Shown piece after piece: positions 1 through 9,906 of a stretch of DNA of 64,000 nucleotides. Source of the stretch: Chaetoderma sp. LZ-2023a (lineage: Eukaryota; Mollusca; Caudofoveata; Chaetodermatida; Chaetodermatidae); NCBI GenBank assembly GCA_034401795.1, contig CM067373.1, forward strand, positions 41,609,781-41,673,780. The letters are read 5' to 3'. The position numbers were made by a program, and so were the translations under genes. How positions within the stretch are numbered: the first letter of the stretch is position 1; each line of letters begins with the position of its first letter. Below the pieces are notes generated by a model. It did no database searches, was not told the origin of the DNA, and saw only the letters and a program-made list of their open reading frames with translations.

Positions 1-224
1 AACATAGACCTCTTATTAAAACGCTTATCAGTGACCATGACCTTCGCCTATGTACCGATAAGTAGAATTACATTTGAAGTTGAGCTTCATAGTTAATTGC
101 AGTCATAAAGGTCATGCTTCATGGTTCTATAGTAACCACATTTCTTTATAAATTTGTTGTATTTCTATATAATTTCATGCATGACAATGAGATGGTCTAA
201 TGTGATGTCATTTTGTGTTTGTAG

Positions 225-294
225 AGATGATATCAGGTGTGCTGCATTATCATTGATTGCATTTCTTCTACCTGAGATAGGGGATAAATCACAG
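225..294 (+). CDS. THADA: THADA-like gene, first exon in window
   Basis: The acceptor TTTGTAG ends at 224 and the donor GTAACA starts at 295. The exon enters with one base completing a codon and leaves in phase 0, which fits the next exon. It codes for about 23 residues, one helical-repeat turn rich in Ala and Leu. Further exons must lie upstream of the window. Confidence 0.6.
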
Positions 295-3200
295 GTAACA
301 ATGTCCTATCAGTCCGGTGACAGGCAGATAGTCTGAATTAAAATTTAATAGAGTATGTGGGAGTATAATGAGTAAATATTGTTTATAGGCAAATTATAGC
401 GTGTGTGCTTGGGTTGGTTAGGGTTAGGGTCAATGATGAATTTTAGAGGAAAAATGATTTTTGGGTTGTTGATAGCCACTGATGACTTTGATGAATGTAA
501 TAATGAGAGATGATGATGCTGGTCGTGATCATGATAAAGAGGTGGCGGCGGCCCTAACACTCAAGCCTGGTCAAAATGGCATTTCCAGTTGTCTCAAGAA
601 ATGCCCATTTTCAGGACATGAGAAGATTATTTCTTGTAATTGACCACTGGAATGACTGGCTCGATATCCAAGCCAATCATTTCAGTGGTAACTTTTCAGA
701 TGGTCTTCTCTTGGCCTGCAAATGGACATTTTTATTAACCTTTTGTCTTAAATTTTTCCGAGAAAATCTAAATTTTCTCTAAGAAAGTGCCAATTTGCAG
801 ACCAAGATTATTAGATTATTTTTGAAAGTTTAGCACTGGAATGACTGGCTCGGTTATCGAGCCAGTCATTCCTGTTGTAAATTTTCAAAAATAGTCTCTT
901 GGACTGCAAATGGACATTTCTCAAGACCACTGAAGAGAGCATTTTAGGCTGATATGAGTGTTAACAGGTTAACCAGATGAGGTGTTAGTGTGTATGGTGT
1001 TTGTATTACACATCAGTTTATTCTTATACTTTGTGTATCTTCTGTGTCACCTCGTATCAACAGTTAAAGTGTTTAATCCAGCTGCTCGAGGTTTGTTCAG
1101 GTGACAATCAACCTCCTGTTGTACAGCTAACTGCGGCTCATCTCATTCATCGCAATGCTATTCAGCTTCTGATTGATCCGACAGGACTAATTGGTAGGTT
1201 ATTAGGCTATTAGTTACAGGTGGACTCTCCTCATCAACAGTAATGGAGGATTCCAGTTTATCCATCAGTCATATGATGTCATAATCAACTACATGACATG
1301 TATACTGACATTATAATCAATTATGTCATGAATGATGTAGATAAGTTCTTCACAAATGCTTAGTAAGCATTGTTGTACAAATTGTATGTCTACTCTTTAC
1401 TCTTTAATAAACATGCTGTTGAATATTTTGAAACTAATTTGACTGGGTGCTGTTGATTCCATAGGCAGCAAAAGCAGAGCCAGAGACTGCAATGTTCGGC
1501 TGATGCCAACACGGGTGAAGTGTGGGAGGAGCTTAGCTAGAGATGGGCGGGGCATAGATAAAACTGGATTCATCCATTAACCCTTTAACGTTCTTGAGAA
1601 ATGTCCATATGTCAAACCAAGAGAAGACTATTTTTGAAAATTTACCACTGGAATGACTGGCTCGATAACTGAGCCAGTCATTCCAGTGATAGATTTTCAA
1701 AAATAGTCTTCTTTTGGTTTGCCATATGGACATTGTCTATGAGAAAATTGAAGGGTTAAAGGGTTAAGATATAGAGCATCCCAAATGCATTGCCATTTTG
1801 TATCAGATGTAAGACATGAGGTTTGTAAGATCTTTACATTTTGGCACATTCCTACGGGTTCCTTACTAAACAAGTGTGAGAAATTTGATAGAAAATGGGG
1901 ATGAATAAAGAGTTTGTGATTGTATTTATTACATAAGTTATCTTTTTAAATTGTCATGGCAACCCTTGCTATTTTTTGACATATTTGCCTTACTATGGCT
2001 GTAATGCTTCAATACGGCTAGTTCGGATCAAATAGAGTTGAGATTTAAAGTTATTTTTGTTTGATAGATTGAAATTTCTGAGCGTTTAATGGAAATATAT
2101 CATCGTATTTCATAACTAGTCATACATTTCACAACTGTCATCTGTGCTAGGCAACACATGTCCTACCCAGGCCCTGTATAACTGTCATCTGTGCTAGGCA
2201 ACATGTCCTATGGCAGCCCTGTATAACTCATCTGTGCTAGGCAACATATGTCCTACCCAGCCTCTGTATAACTGTCATCTGTGCTAGGCAACATATGCCC
2301 TACCCAGGCCCTGTATAACTCATCTGTGCTAGGCAACATATGGCCTACCAAGGCTCTGTATAACTGTTATCTGTGCTAGGCAACACATGTCTTACCCAGG
2401 CCCTGTATAACTGTCATCTGTGCTAGGCAACATATGTCCTACCCAGGCCCTGTATAGCCATCATCTGTGCTAGGCAACATATGTCCTACACAGGTCCTAT
2501 ATAACTGTCATCTGTGCTAGGCAAGATATATTCTACCCAGGCCCTGTATAACTGTCATCTGTGCTAGGCAACATATGTCCTTCCCAGGTCCTGTATAATC
2601 ATCATCTGTGCTAGACAACAAATGTCCTACCCAGGCCCTATATAACCACTGTCTGTACTCTGTACTAGGCAACATATATCCTCCCCAGGCCCTGTATAAC
2701 TCATCTGTGCTAGGCATCATGTCCTACCCAGGCGCTGTATAACTGTCATCTGTGCAAGCAACAGATGTCCTACCGAGGCACTATAACTGTCATCTGTGCA
2801 GGCAACATATGTCCTACCGAAGCCCTGTATAACTGTCAGTGCCGGTAACATATGTCCTACCCAGGCCCTATATAACCATCATCTGTGCTAGGCAAGATAT
2901 GTCCTACCCAGGCCCTGTATAATTTGACTTTGTCCCACATAAGGCTAGGTTGTTTTGACATTGACTTCTTGAGGCTACTATCATTTGACCTTGTCTCACC
3001 CATGGTTTCGTGTAATTTGACTTTGTGTCAACGAGGTTCGTATGATTTGATTTTGGCCTAATCAAGGCATGGATAATTTTTCATTCAGGGTATTTATGAG
3101 TTGACATTGGCTCTAAGATGTTAATTCTCACTGTGTGCTGTTCTGGTTCAGGTGTTGCAAGGTTACGTGTGTGGACGATCGTGATTGACCTGCTACAGGA

Positions 3201-6200
3201 TGATGACTTGGAGTTAAAGTGTACCATTGCTGGTGTTCTGCCACATGTTGACCCCAGACATACAGGTAATTTTGATTAGACAATCACGTGTTAGTTATAT
3301 TAGTACGTTGTTAATTCTCTATTAATAGTTATGCCAAAACCATCTTCTGAAGCGCTCGTGTGAAATCCCCATTTGCAGACTAAGAGAGGCAAAGGGAGGA
3401 CTAGTTAAATTTATTCAATTGATTTCCTGAAATTTAACTGGGATAGCTACTGAAGTTTTAACATTGAACTGTGGGATAGCTACTGGTGTGTGTGTGTGAC
3501 ATTGAACTGTGGGATAGTTGCTGAAGTGTTTGACAATGAACTGTGGGATAGTTGCTGAAGTGTTTGACAATGAACTGTGGGATAGCTACTGAAGTGTCTA
3601 ACAATGAACTGTGGGATAGGTACTGAAGTGTTTGACATTGAACTGTTGGATAGGTACTGAAGTGTTTAACATTGAACTGTGGGATAGCTACTGGTGTGTG
3701 TGTGTGACATTGAACTGTGGGATAGTTGCTGAAGTGTTTGACAATGATCTGTGGGATAGTTGCTGAAGTGTTTGACAATGAACTGTGGGATAGCTACTGA
3801 AGTGTCTCGTATTCTTGTTTTTCGTAGTTGCGGTGCATACTGTACAGACTCTGACTGTTCTGATTGGTCAGTTCATTAAGATAAACTTTGCAGAGTATCC
3901 TGTAGAGACACTTGAGCAGCTCATTCACTGGATCACCCGGAATAGTGCAGACGAACCCGTAAGATTATCCAGAAATTTACAGTATGGACCTTTCCAGTTT
4001 ATCCATCAATCATATGATGTCATAATCAACTCGATGACGTGTATGATGATGTCATAATCAATGATGTTATGAATGATGGAGCTAAGTTCGTCACGAACGC
4101 TTAATTGATGACGGACTAAGCATTGTTTTTTACGAAGCAGAAAGCGAGACATAGGCATCACTTTTCCGACGGTGGTGGCGTCAACATTAAGGTTCTGCGT
4201 TTAGGAAAACTTCTCAGCTTATTTTTCAACTAAACTTGGATACATGGTTACCTGATGATGTTTGGTCACAAGGTCAAATGTCAAGGTCACTGTGACCTTG
4301 ATACAAAACTGTTATTTCAACATTAAGTTTTTGCCTTTAGCAACCCTCAGCTTATATTTTATGATTGGTTACGCCTATTGCAACTAAACTTGGATACAGT
4401 GTTACCTATAATCTTAGGAAACAGCATGATGATGTTGGGGTCAAAGGTCAAGGTCACTGTGACCTTGATACAGAACTCTGCTTTTTCAACATTAAGTTTT
4501 TGCATTTAGCAAAACCTTTCAGCTTATTTCAGGATTGATTAAGCCTATTGCAACTAAACTTGGATACATGGTTACCTATAATGTTAGGAAGCAGCATGAT
4601 GATGTTGGGGTCACAAGGTCAAAGGTCAAGGTCACAGTGACCTTGATACAGAACTGCTTTTTCAACATTAAGTTTTTGCTTTTAGCGAAGCTTATATTTC
4701 ATGATAGGTTAAGCCTATTGCAACTAAGCTTGGAAACATGGTTACCTATAATGTTAGGAAGCAGCATGATGATGTTGGGGTCACAAGGTCAAAGTCACTG
4801 TGACCTTGATACAACGTTGTTTTTGCGTTTAGCAAAACTTTTCAGCTTATATTTCAGGATTGCTTAAGCTTATTGCAACTAAATTTGGCTACATGGTTAC
4901 CTATAATGATAGGAAGCAGCATGATGATGCTGGGGTCACAATGTCAAAGGTCAAGGCCACTGTGACCTTGATACAGAACTCTGTTATTTCAACATTTAAG
5001 TTTTTGCGTTTAGCAAAACTTCTCAGCTGATATTTCAGGATTGGTTAAGCCTATTGCAACTGAACTTGGATACATGGTTACCTATAATGTTAGGAAACAG
5101 CATGATGATGTAGGGGTTACAAGGTCAAGGTCACCGTACCTATTATGATAGGAATCAGCATCATAACACAGAGGTCACAAAGGTCAATGCCACAGTGACA
5201 AACAGGAGAGAGGCGAGACATTTGATTCTGCGGAATTATTGTTCAACCGTAAGTTTTTCCATTCAGCAAATCATTTAGATTTCAGGATTGGTTACTCCTA
5301 TTGGAACTAAGCTTGACTACATGGTTACCTATAGTGTTAGCAAGCAGCATGCTAACATGGATGTCACTGTGACAAACAGGAGACAGGCGAGACATTTATT
5401 TCCGTGGAATTCTTGTATGAATTGTATGTCTAGTATTTAATAAACATGCTGTTGAATATTTTGAAACTAATTTGCCTGGGTGTTGATGGCAGCAACAGCA
5501 CTCAGTCAAATTAGTTACAAAATATTCAACAGCGTACCTGTACAGTTTTTGTCTTGCCTGCAAAGCAGAAACCGAGACATACGTGTCATTTTTCCTATGA
5601 CGACGGCATCAACAATGTTAAGTTTTTGCGTTTAGTAAAACTTATCCGCTTATATTTCAGGATCGGTTAATCCTATTGGAACTAAACTTGGATACATTGT
5701 TACCTATAATGTTAGGAAGCAGCATGTTGATATTGAGGTCACACGGTCAAAGGTCAAGGTCACAATGACCTTGATACAACTCATTTTAGCCTATTTAATT
5801 CAAATGCTAAGGATCAAATTACTTATTAGCCTATATGATTCAAATTATAAATTTCAAATTACTTATTAATGTCCAGAGTTAAAATTACATAGTGTTTTAC
5901 CATCTGATGTTCAAACTACTAACCATCCAGCATGAATTCTGCAGAATTAAATGTCTCGCCTGTCTCCTGTTTGTCACAGTGGCATTGACCTTTGACCTTA
6001 TAACCATATTATTATGCTGCTTCCAAACATTATAGGTAACCATGTATTCAGTTTAGTTCCAAAAGGATTAACCAATCCTGAAATATAAATGATTTGCTGA
6101 ATGAAAAAACTTAAGCTTGAAAAAGCAGAGGTCAAATAGCAAAATTATAATGGCTTTGACCTGATGACCTCCATTTCACCATCCTGTATCCTCTTTGTAT

Positions 6201-7581
6201 AAGTAATCATGTACCCAAGTTTTGTTCGATTAGGGGTAAGCAATCCCAAAATATAACATGAGATTTGCTAATCCTAAGAATGAAAAATAACAAAGTTTTG
6301 TCATAATCACTAAGTGACATGTAGGATGACATCATAATTAATTATGGCATGAATGACTTGATTTAGTCGGTCTTTAACGTTTAATAGTCCGACAGGTTGT
6401 ACGAGTTGTATGTCTTTACCATTTAATAAACATTGTTGAATATTTTAAAACTAATTTCACTGGGATTTGTTGCTTCCATAGCCGTAGGCAGCAACAGCAC
6501 CCAGTCAAATTAGTTTTAAAATACTTAACAGCTTACCTGTATAGTTTTCTGGAGATTTATAGTCAGGGAGTTCAGCGATTGATCGATCCCAACACCAGCG
6601 AGGTGTGTGTGGAGCTTAGCTAAAGATGGGCGAGGCATAGCTAAACTTGGAAAGATCCATTACTTTTACAGTTTAATGTCTGTATTTTTTCAACAGAGAA
6701 CAGAAGAGCATGTGTTTGATAAAGGAGAAATGAATGCCTATCAAGAAGATATCATCTTCGCTCAGATTGTGTCACGCTATCTCCGCTACCTGATGCAGAT
6801 TGTCCAGCATGATGGAAACCGAATGATTGATGATAACACCAACACCAACATCTCAGAGCTGAATGTGAAAACAGAATATGAAGTATTTGATGAGAGTATA
6901 GATGAAAGTCCAGATGACGGTCCATCGATTCAGGATGATTGCGTACAAACAGATGATAATTTTAAACGCATCTTAGAATCATTTGATGATAAAGACTTGT
7001 TTTACAAATCTGGTGTTACTGCAATTCTCGAACAAGACTCTGTGACTGATGATACGAGTGTTGTAAACGGTAAAGGATTCCACAAAAATGACAGTGAAAA
7101 ACAAACTCTAAATCAGAATAGTGAATGCGATAAATGTCATGCCAGTTATTTACAGAATGGGGTATATTTACATGCTAGTGAAGTCAGCTTTATGGATGAT
7201 AGTTTGGTGAAATCTTATAAGAATTTGTGGGCATGCCTGGACGTGACAAAGAAGCAAGAACTGAAGCTCTTCATAGCTAAAGTGCTTAATAATACACTTA
7301 TGTCTGCAGCTAATTATTGTGAAGAGTTACCACCCTTGGATTGTACTTATCCGTTTATCGCTGGCGGTGATTACCAAAACCTTGTGAATGAAACTGCACG
7401 CAAGCTGTTGCTTCTGAATTCATTACTCTGTAGTGGTTTGACGGAGAGCTTTGCCAGTATCGATGTTTTGCCAGATATTTCAGATTTGATTGCATCATAT
7501 GAGTGGAAATTCATGATGGGTACAAGCTGTGATAATCTTGTCAGTGAAACTGTATCAGCTCTGAGAGGCTGGATTAAATAA
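225..7581 (+). CDS. THADA: THADA-like HEAT-repeat protein, 3' end of gene (five exons)
   Basis: Five exons (225-294, 1064-1193, 3152-3265, 3828-3958, 6697-7581) join with GT-AG introns and matching phases, giving about 440 residues to a TAA at 7579-7581. The first exon contains an Arg-Asp-Asp-Ile-Arg-Cys-Ala-Ala turn and the third a Leu-Gln-Asp-Asp-Asp-Leu-Glu turn, both typical of HEAT-type helical repeats. The last exon has a Phe-Asp-Lys-Gly-Glu-Met-Asn segment like the Phe-Glu-Lys-Glu motif near the C-terminus of THADA/Trm732 proteins, then an acidic, probably disordered stretch and a helical end. THADA partners the FTSJ1/Trm7 methyltransferase for 2'-O-methylation of tRNA position 32, and the vertebrate and fly proteins affect energy balance. 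The 5' part lies outside the window. The exon chain is strong; the name rests on remembered family features and another HEAT/ARM protein is possible. Confidence 0.6.
597..733. repeat. CCACTGG palindromic element, copy a (intron 1)
   Basis: A palindrome-centred repeat. The core reads CCACTGGAATGACTGGCTCG, then a short spacer, then its degenerate inverse ending near CAGTGG. Outer arms near AAATGCCCATTTTCAGGACA and GCCTGCAAATGGACATTT are also inverted. Seven other copies occur in this window. The structure is that of a small foldback MITE. Confidence 0.7.
784..925. repeat. CCACTGG palindromic element, copy b (intron 1)
   Basis: Same family as 597-733. The core GGAATGACTGGCTCG is followed by CGAGCCAGTCATTCC at 835-875. 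The flanks pair as ATTTTTGAAA and TTTCAAAAAT, and the outer ends again read like GCCAATTTGCAGACC and GGACTGCAAATGGAC. It could form a hairpin of about 140 bases. Confidence 0.75.
1064..1193 (+). CDS. THADA: THADA-like gene, second exon in window
   Basis: The acceptor CAACAG ends at 1063 and the donor GTAGGT starts at 1194. The exon starts in phase 0 and leaves one base over, matching the next exon. It codes for 43 residues with the amphipathic leucine pattern of a HEAT repeat (Leu-Ile-Gln-Leu-Leu-Glu near the start). Confidence 0.65.
1241..1579 (+). mobile_element. Family M MITE, intact-looking copy (intron 2)
   Basis: The ends read TAATGGAGGATTCCAGTTT and, inverted, AAACTGGATTCATCCATTA, giving 18-20 base terminal inverted repeats and perhaps a TA target. 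Inside, in order: an ATGATGTCATAATCAA block, an AATAAACATGCTGTTGAATA block, the palindrome around GACTGGGTGCTGTTG, then GATGGGCGGGGCATAG. There is no coding capacity. At least eight complete, broken or recombined relatives lie in the window. Confidence 0.7.
1588..1742. repeat. CCACTGG palindromic element, copy c (intron 2)
   Basis: The cleanest copy of the family. Arms run from GAGAAATGTCCATATG to CATATGGACATTGTCTAT around the perfect core TGACTGGCTCGATAACTGAG and its inverse. It sits directly after a family M MITE, so the two element types are nested side by side in this intron. Confidence 0.8.
2133..2932 (+). repeat. 47-bp minisatellite, about 17 copies (intron 2)
   Basis: The unit contains CTGTGCTAGGCAACATATGT, then CCTACCCAGGCCCTGTATAA, and a short CTGTCAT link. 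Copies differ by point changes and small deletions. The ORFs seen across it, on either strand, are products of the repetition. Confidence 0.9.
3152..3265 (+). CDS. THADA: THADA-like gene, third exon in window
   Basis: The acceptor GGTTCAG ends at 3151 and the donor GTAATT starts at 3266. The length of 114 bases keeps the phase unchanged. The product has the pattern Leu-Arg-Val-Trp-Thr followed by Leu-Leu-Gln-Asp-Asp-Asp, typical of the inter-helix turn of HEAT repeats. Confidence 0.65.
3437..3807 (+). repeat. 34-bp minisatellite, about 10 copies (intron 3)
   Basis: The unit contains GAACTGTGGGATAGTTGCTG then AAGTGTTTGACAAT. It runs up to about 20 bases before the acceptor of the 3828 exon. 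Two copies carry short TG runs. The 106-residue frame on the minus strand is a shadow of this repeat, not a gene. Confidence 0.9.
3828..3958 (+). CDS. THADA: THADA-like gene, fourth exon in window
   Basis: The acceptor TTCGTAG ends at 3827 and the donor GTAAGA starts at 3959. Two bases complete the split codon and 43 codons follow, ending in phase 0. A truncated family M MITE begins only about 25 bases into the following intron. Confidence 0.65.
3983..4135 (+). mobile_element. Family M MITE, 5' part only (intron 4)
   Basis: Begins TATGGACCTTTCCAGTTTAT and keeps the ATGATGTCATAATCAA and GTTCGTCACGAACGC blocks, then breaks off near TTGTTTTTTACGAAG, where the TGACCTTG tandem array begins. The central part of such a MITE reappears at 5405-5556 after the array, which suggests that the array split the element. 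Confidence 0.6.
4284..4298. promoter_or_regulatory. Perfect AGGTCA-CTG-TGACCT palindrome (estrogen-response-element type)
   Basis: This 15-base IR3 site equals the textbook binding consensus of steroid receptors of the estrogen class. Equal sites lie at 4451-4465, 4629-4643 (spacer CAG) and 5757-5771 (spacer CAA). Function here is not shown; it comes with the repeat. Confidence 0.4.
4616..4643 (+). promoter_or_regulatory. AGGTCA cluster: DR1 plus IR3
   Basis: AGGTCA-A-AGGTCA (4616-4628) is a perfect DR1, the site class of RXR and HNF4 receptors. It is followed without a gap by AGGTCA-CAG-TGACCT (4629-4643). Four half-sites thus stand within 28 bases. Binding is an inference from motif identity only. 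Confidence 0.4.
5170..6140. repeat. Nested and inverted repeats (intron 4)
   Basis: 5196-5400 holds two blocks with GTGACAAACAGGAGACAGGC, and 5936-6120 holds the inverse (GCCTGTCTCCTGTTTGTCAC) followed by inverted GGTTACCTATAAT and GGATTGGTTA parts, so the two regions form a large imperfect inverted repeat. Between them are the centre of a family M MITE (5405-5556) and one more TGACCTTG unit (5556-5790). 6140-6295 is related but decayed. Confidence 0.65.
6296..6662 (+). mobile_element. Family M MITE, near-complete copy ending just before the last THADA-like exon
   Basis: Runs from TCATAATCACTAAGTGACAT through the AATAAACATTGTTGAATA block and the GCAGCAACAGCACCCAGTCA palindrome to AGATGGGCGAGGCATAGC and GATCCATTA. 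It stops about 35 bases before the acceptor of the terminal exon. It supplies the misleading upstream Met of that reading frame. Confidence 0.7.
6697..7581 (+). CDS. THADA: THADA-like gene, terminal exon
   Basis: The pyrimidine-rich acceptor ends at 6696 (TTTTTTCAACAG) and the frame stays open for 294 residues to TAA. The frame is also open upstream to a Met at 6607, but 6607-6662 is the end of a MITE, so the exon starts at 6697. About residues 45-75 of the exon are acidic and rich in Asp, Glu and Ser, probably disordered; helical sequence follows. The absence of stops over nearly 900 bases in such AT-rich DNA supports a living coding exon. Confidence 0.75.
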   Translation, partial: RTEEHVFDKGEMNAYQEDIIFAQIVSRYLRYLMQIVQHDGNRMIDDNTNTNISELNVKTEYEVFDESIDESPDDGPSIQDDCVQTDDNFKRILESFDDKDLFYKSGVTAILEQDSVTDDTSVVNGKGFHKNDSEKQTLNQNSECDKCHASYLQNGVYLHASEVSFMDDSLVKSYKNLWACLDVTKKQELKLFIAKVLNNTLMSAANYCEELPPLDCTYPFIAGGDYQNLVNETARKLLLLNSLLCSGLTESFASIDVLPDISDLIASYEWKFMMGTSCDNLVSETVSALRGWIK

Positions 7582-7780
7582 GAATTAACACAATTTATTC
7601 TATATATTCATTCACAAGAGCTGAGCTTTTTGATAACAATTTGACTGAAAGCTGTTGGTGAATGTTATCCAAATGGTTAGTAATTATCAAGTTATAGTGC
7701 CTTAAAAGCTTGTATATTGATATTTCTAGATGACATGTGCTAAAGGAGACAGTGCTTTTACATAGTGCTGTGGAGAACTT

Positions 7781-7950
7781 AATAAATATTCTTTGAATAT
7801 GGCGTGACATATTTTGTCCATAAATATTCTTTGAATATGGCGTGACATATTTTGTCAATAAATATTCTTTGAATACGCTGTGACATATTTTGTCAATAAA
7901 TATTCTTTGAATACACTGTGACATATTTTGTCAATAAATATTCTTTGAAA
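7781..7950 (+). repeat. 38-bp tandem repeat carrying serial AATAAA signals (3' flank of THADA-like gene)
   Basis: The unit reads ATAAATATTCTTTGAATA, then a variable triplet, then GTGACATATTTTGTCA, repeated about 4.5 times. AATAAA occurs at 7781-7786, 7857-7862, 7895-7900 and 7933-7938; the second unit has CATAAA instead. The array begins 200 bases after the stop codon, so it may serve as the polyadenylation region. Confidence 0.75.
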
Positions 7951-8112
7951 CGTGAACTCATTCTGACTATTATCGATTTCAAGGACACCGAGCTTGTTTG
8001 CGGCCATGCTGTGCTAATAGCATCGCTGTTCATGAACAAACTAAGCTCATTTTATGTCGCGTTTGGTGAAACTGTACTTCCCATTGGCTCAAAGCAAATT
8101 GTCATTCTTTAA

Positions 8113-9212
8113 AATCAACTTCCTGTTCTCGGTAGATAACGAGTCTACATCTGCATAGTTTGACATCTGATTTTAATTTACCTAATTATATAATTTATTT
8201 GAGAACATCTTTTGCAGCACTGGTAACGAATTCTATCAATATGGAGTGGTTCAGTGCTGGATCCAGACATAGGCATGAAACAATCTTCGGTTTTAATTAG
8301 TTAAACTAAACAACATCATCTAATATTCTGCAATTAGTACAATGCAAAAATGAGCCACATGTTCCAATGTAAAAACTGCTTTAATTTAACGACAGTAGGA
8401 TAGTTTAATTATTTTACATGGTTATGCATTTTGAAGGAAATTGGTAATTAAATCTCCAGCTATGGGTTATATGGATTGAGGTATCATCAACGAAATAGTT
8501 CAGTCAATAAATATGTCAATTGCAATCTCTGTACTATTGGCTGCTTGAGTTACAGTGATCAGCTAATCAATGGGCATGAGCAATATAAGAATGTGGAGTA
8601 TCACCCTATAGCACACATTGTATTTTCACCCGCCATCTCATAGACTATTTATTTATTGCATTCTTCAACTCTTTTGAGCATTAGGATAATACCATTTGCC
8701 ACAGTCAAATTGATGGTTTCGGAGAGATTTATTGCAATAGCTGGATCAATCTCTAGCTATACCATGCCCATTTCAAGATAAACTCCACCCACATTTTATG
8801 TATGTCTAAATGACTGTATAGACTTTGAATCCTCAATTCCCAGATTCCCAATCGCAAGGTAATCATACATGTAATCTGATTAATATGACAGGATGCCGGT
8901 GCTGTGTATATTGACAATGACAATTAGTTTCCACTTATCCAACAGCATGTTTATTAAAACGCAAACACATCTAATACATACAATTCGTCTCTTTGGCAGA
9001 CTCCACTTCCCATTACTAATCTAAATGTGTCAGTATTGAGAAGTCAGACTACACATGACTAAATTGATTATGATGATACATACTTAAGTGACAGATCGGC
9101 TCACTCCATTGCAATTTCCTATTAATAACGTCTTAAAGTTCTCATCTATTCTTAAAAGATACATATTCTGGCTAAATTTAGGACTATTTGTTACTTTATG
9201 GACACATTAACT
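8113..9212. other. No recognisable gene
   Basis: AT-rich intergenic DNA. I see no convincing coding frame, RNA gene or strong repeat here. The short + frame before it (7918-8112) begins within the 38-bp tandem array and has no recognisable features. Confidence 0.5.
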
Positions 9213-9690
9213 AACTTGGAGTGTAGCCGCCATTTTAGCTAGATATTTGCGGGCGCCATTATTTCAGACTATTGTCTTCGCCGGTGAGCAATTGTTCATA
9301 TAAAAAAACATTCTTGTAACGCTAATGCTGGTCATTCTTTTGCTGGCTTTCAATTTGAGTGCGTACTAAGCATAGCATAGTACGATACTAGTTCTATATT
9401 TTCTATGGTGCAAATAAAAACAAATATATATATATAACAAGTTACTGAATGCTGTTGTTGCCTATAGTAGCAACAGCTTTCCGTCAAATTGTTGTCAAAA
9501 TAATCAGCTGATAATACAATTGTCACTAGGCAAAGTTTTGATAACAATTTGGCTGAAAATCGTTGATGAAACAACTTTCAATCAGAGTGTTCCAAAATAA
9601 TCAGCAGGGCAGTCAATGTTGCAAGACATGCTGAAGATATTTCGCACAACTTTATTGACAGTCATTTCTTACAGCATCATCTGTAATAGC
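9213..9690 (+). mobile_element. Foldback-family element, partial copy
   Basis: 9217-9415 (GCCGCCATTTTAGCTAGATA through GACTATTGTCTTCGCC to TTTTCTATGGTGCAAATAAA) matches the arm of the foldback element at 26314-27646. 9440-9690 matches that element's interior (27120-27370), inverted, including the GCTGTTGTTGCC...GCAACAGC hairpin and AATAATCAGC. The opposite outer arm is absent. Confidence 0.65.
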
Positions 9691-9906
9691 TTGCCAACTG
9701 AACGACTCTCTATTAGGCCGTCCTATTGATATCCCCAGGTCAGTGTATAGATATGAACTATCATGCAATTTTGCTGAAGGAATCTGTTTTTAGTGTATGT
9801 GTACTGACACTCTGCAAGAAAGATGTGTACAAACTGTCCTTATCGAAATGCTATTGGAATGTTCTGCATACACATGTGAGTAACATATGGTCAGCTCTTT
9901 TAGCTC

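Larger units (their letters stand above)
4137..5160 (+). repeat. Tandem 160-180 bp repeat with nuclear-receptor-like palindromes (intron 4)
   Basis: About five to six units, each with GCGTTTAGCAAAACTTCTCA, TATTGCAACTAAACTTGGAT, ACATGGTTACCTATAATGTT, AGGAAGCAGCATGATGATGT and then AGGTCAAGGTCACTGTGACCT. Palindrome centres lie near 4291, 4458, 4636, 4799 and 4961, so spacing is 162-178 bases. Three units keep a perfect AGGTCAnnnTGACCT. A further unit lies at 5556-5790. It is noncoding. Confidence 0.85.

Noticed and set aside
408..430. Interstitial telomere repeat (GGTTAGGGTTAGGGTC)
   Set aside because: Only about two units; expected by chance in this much DNA.
2517..2720. 67-residue minus frame
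   Set aside because: Translation of the 47-bp minisatellite.
2133..2932. CRISPR-like array
   Set aside because: Units are contiguous without unique spacers and the DNA is eukaryotic.
3458..3778. 106-residue minus frame rich in Thr, His and Tyr
   Set aside because: Translation of the 34-bp minisatellite.
6607..6696. Upstream Met extending the terminal exon of the THADA-like gene
   Set aside because: 6607-6662 is the right end of a family M MITE, and a good acceptor at 6696 fits the phase of the preceding exon.
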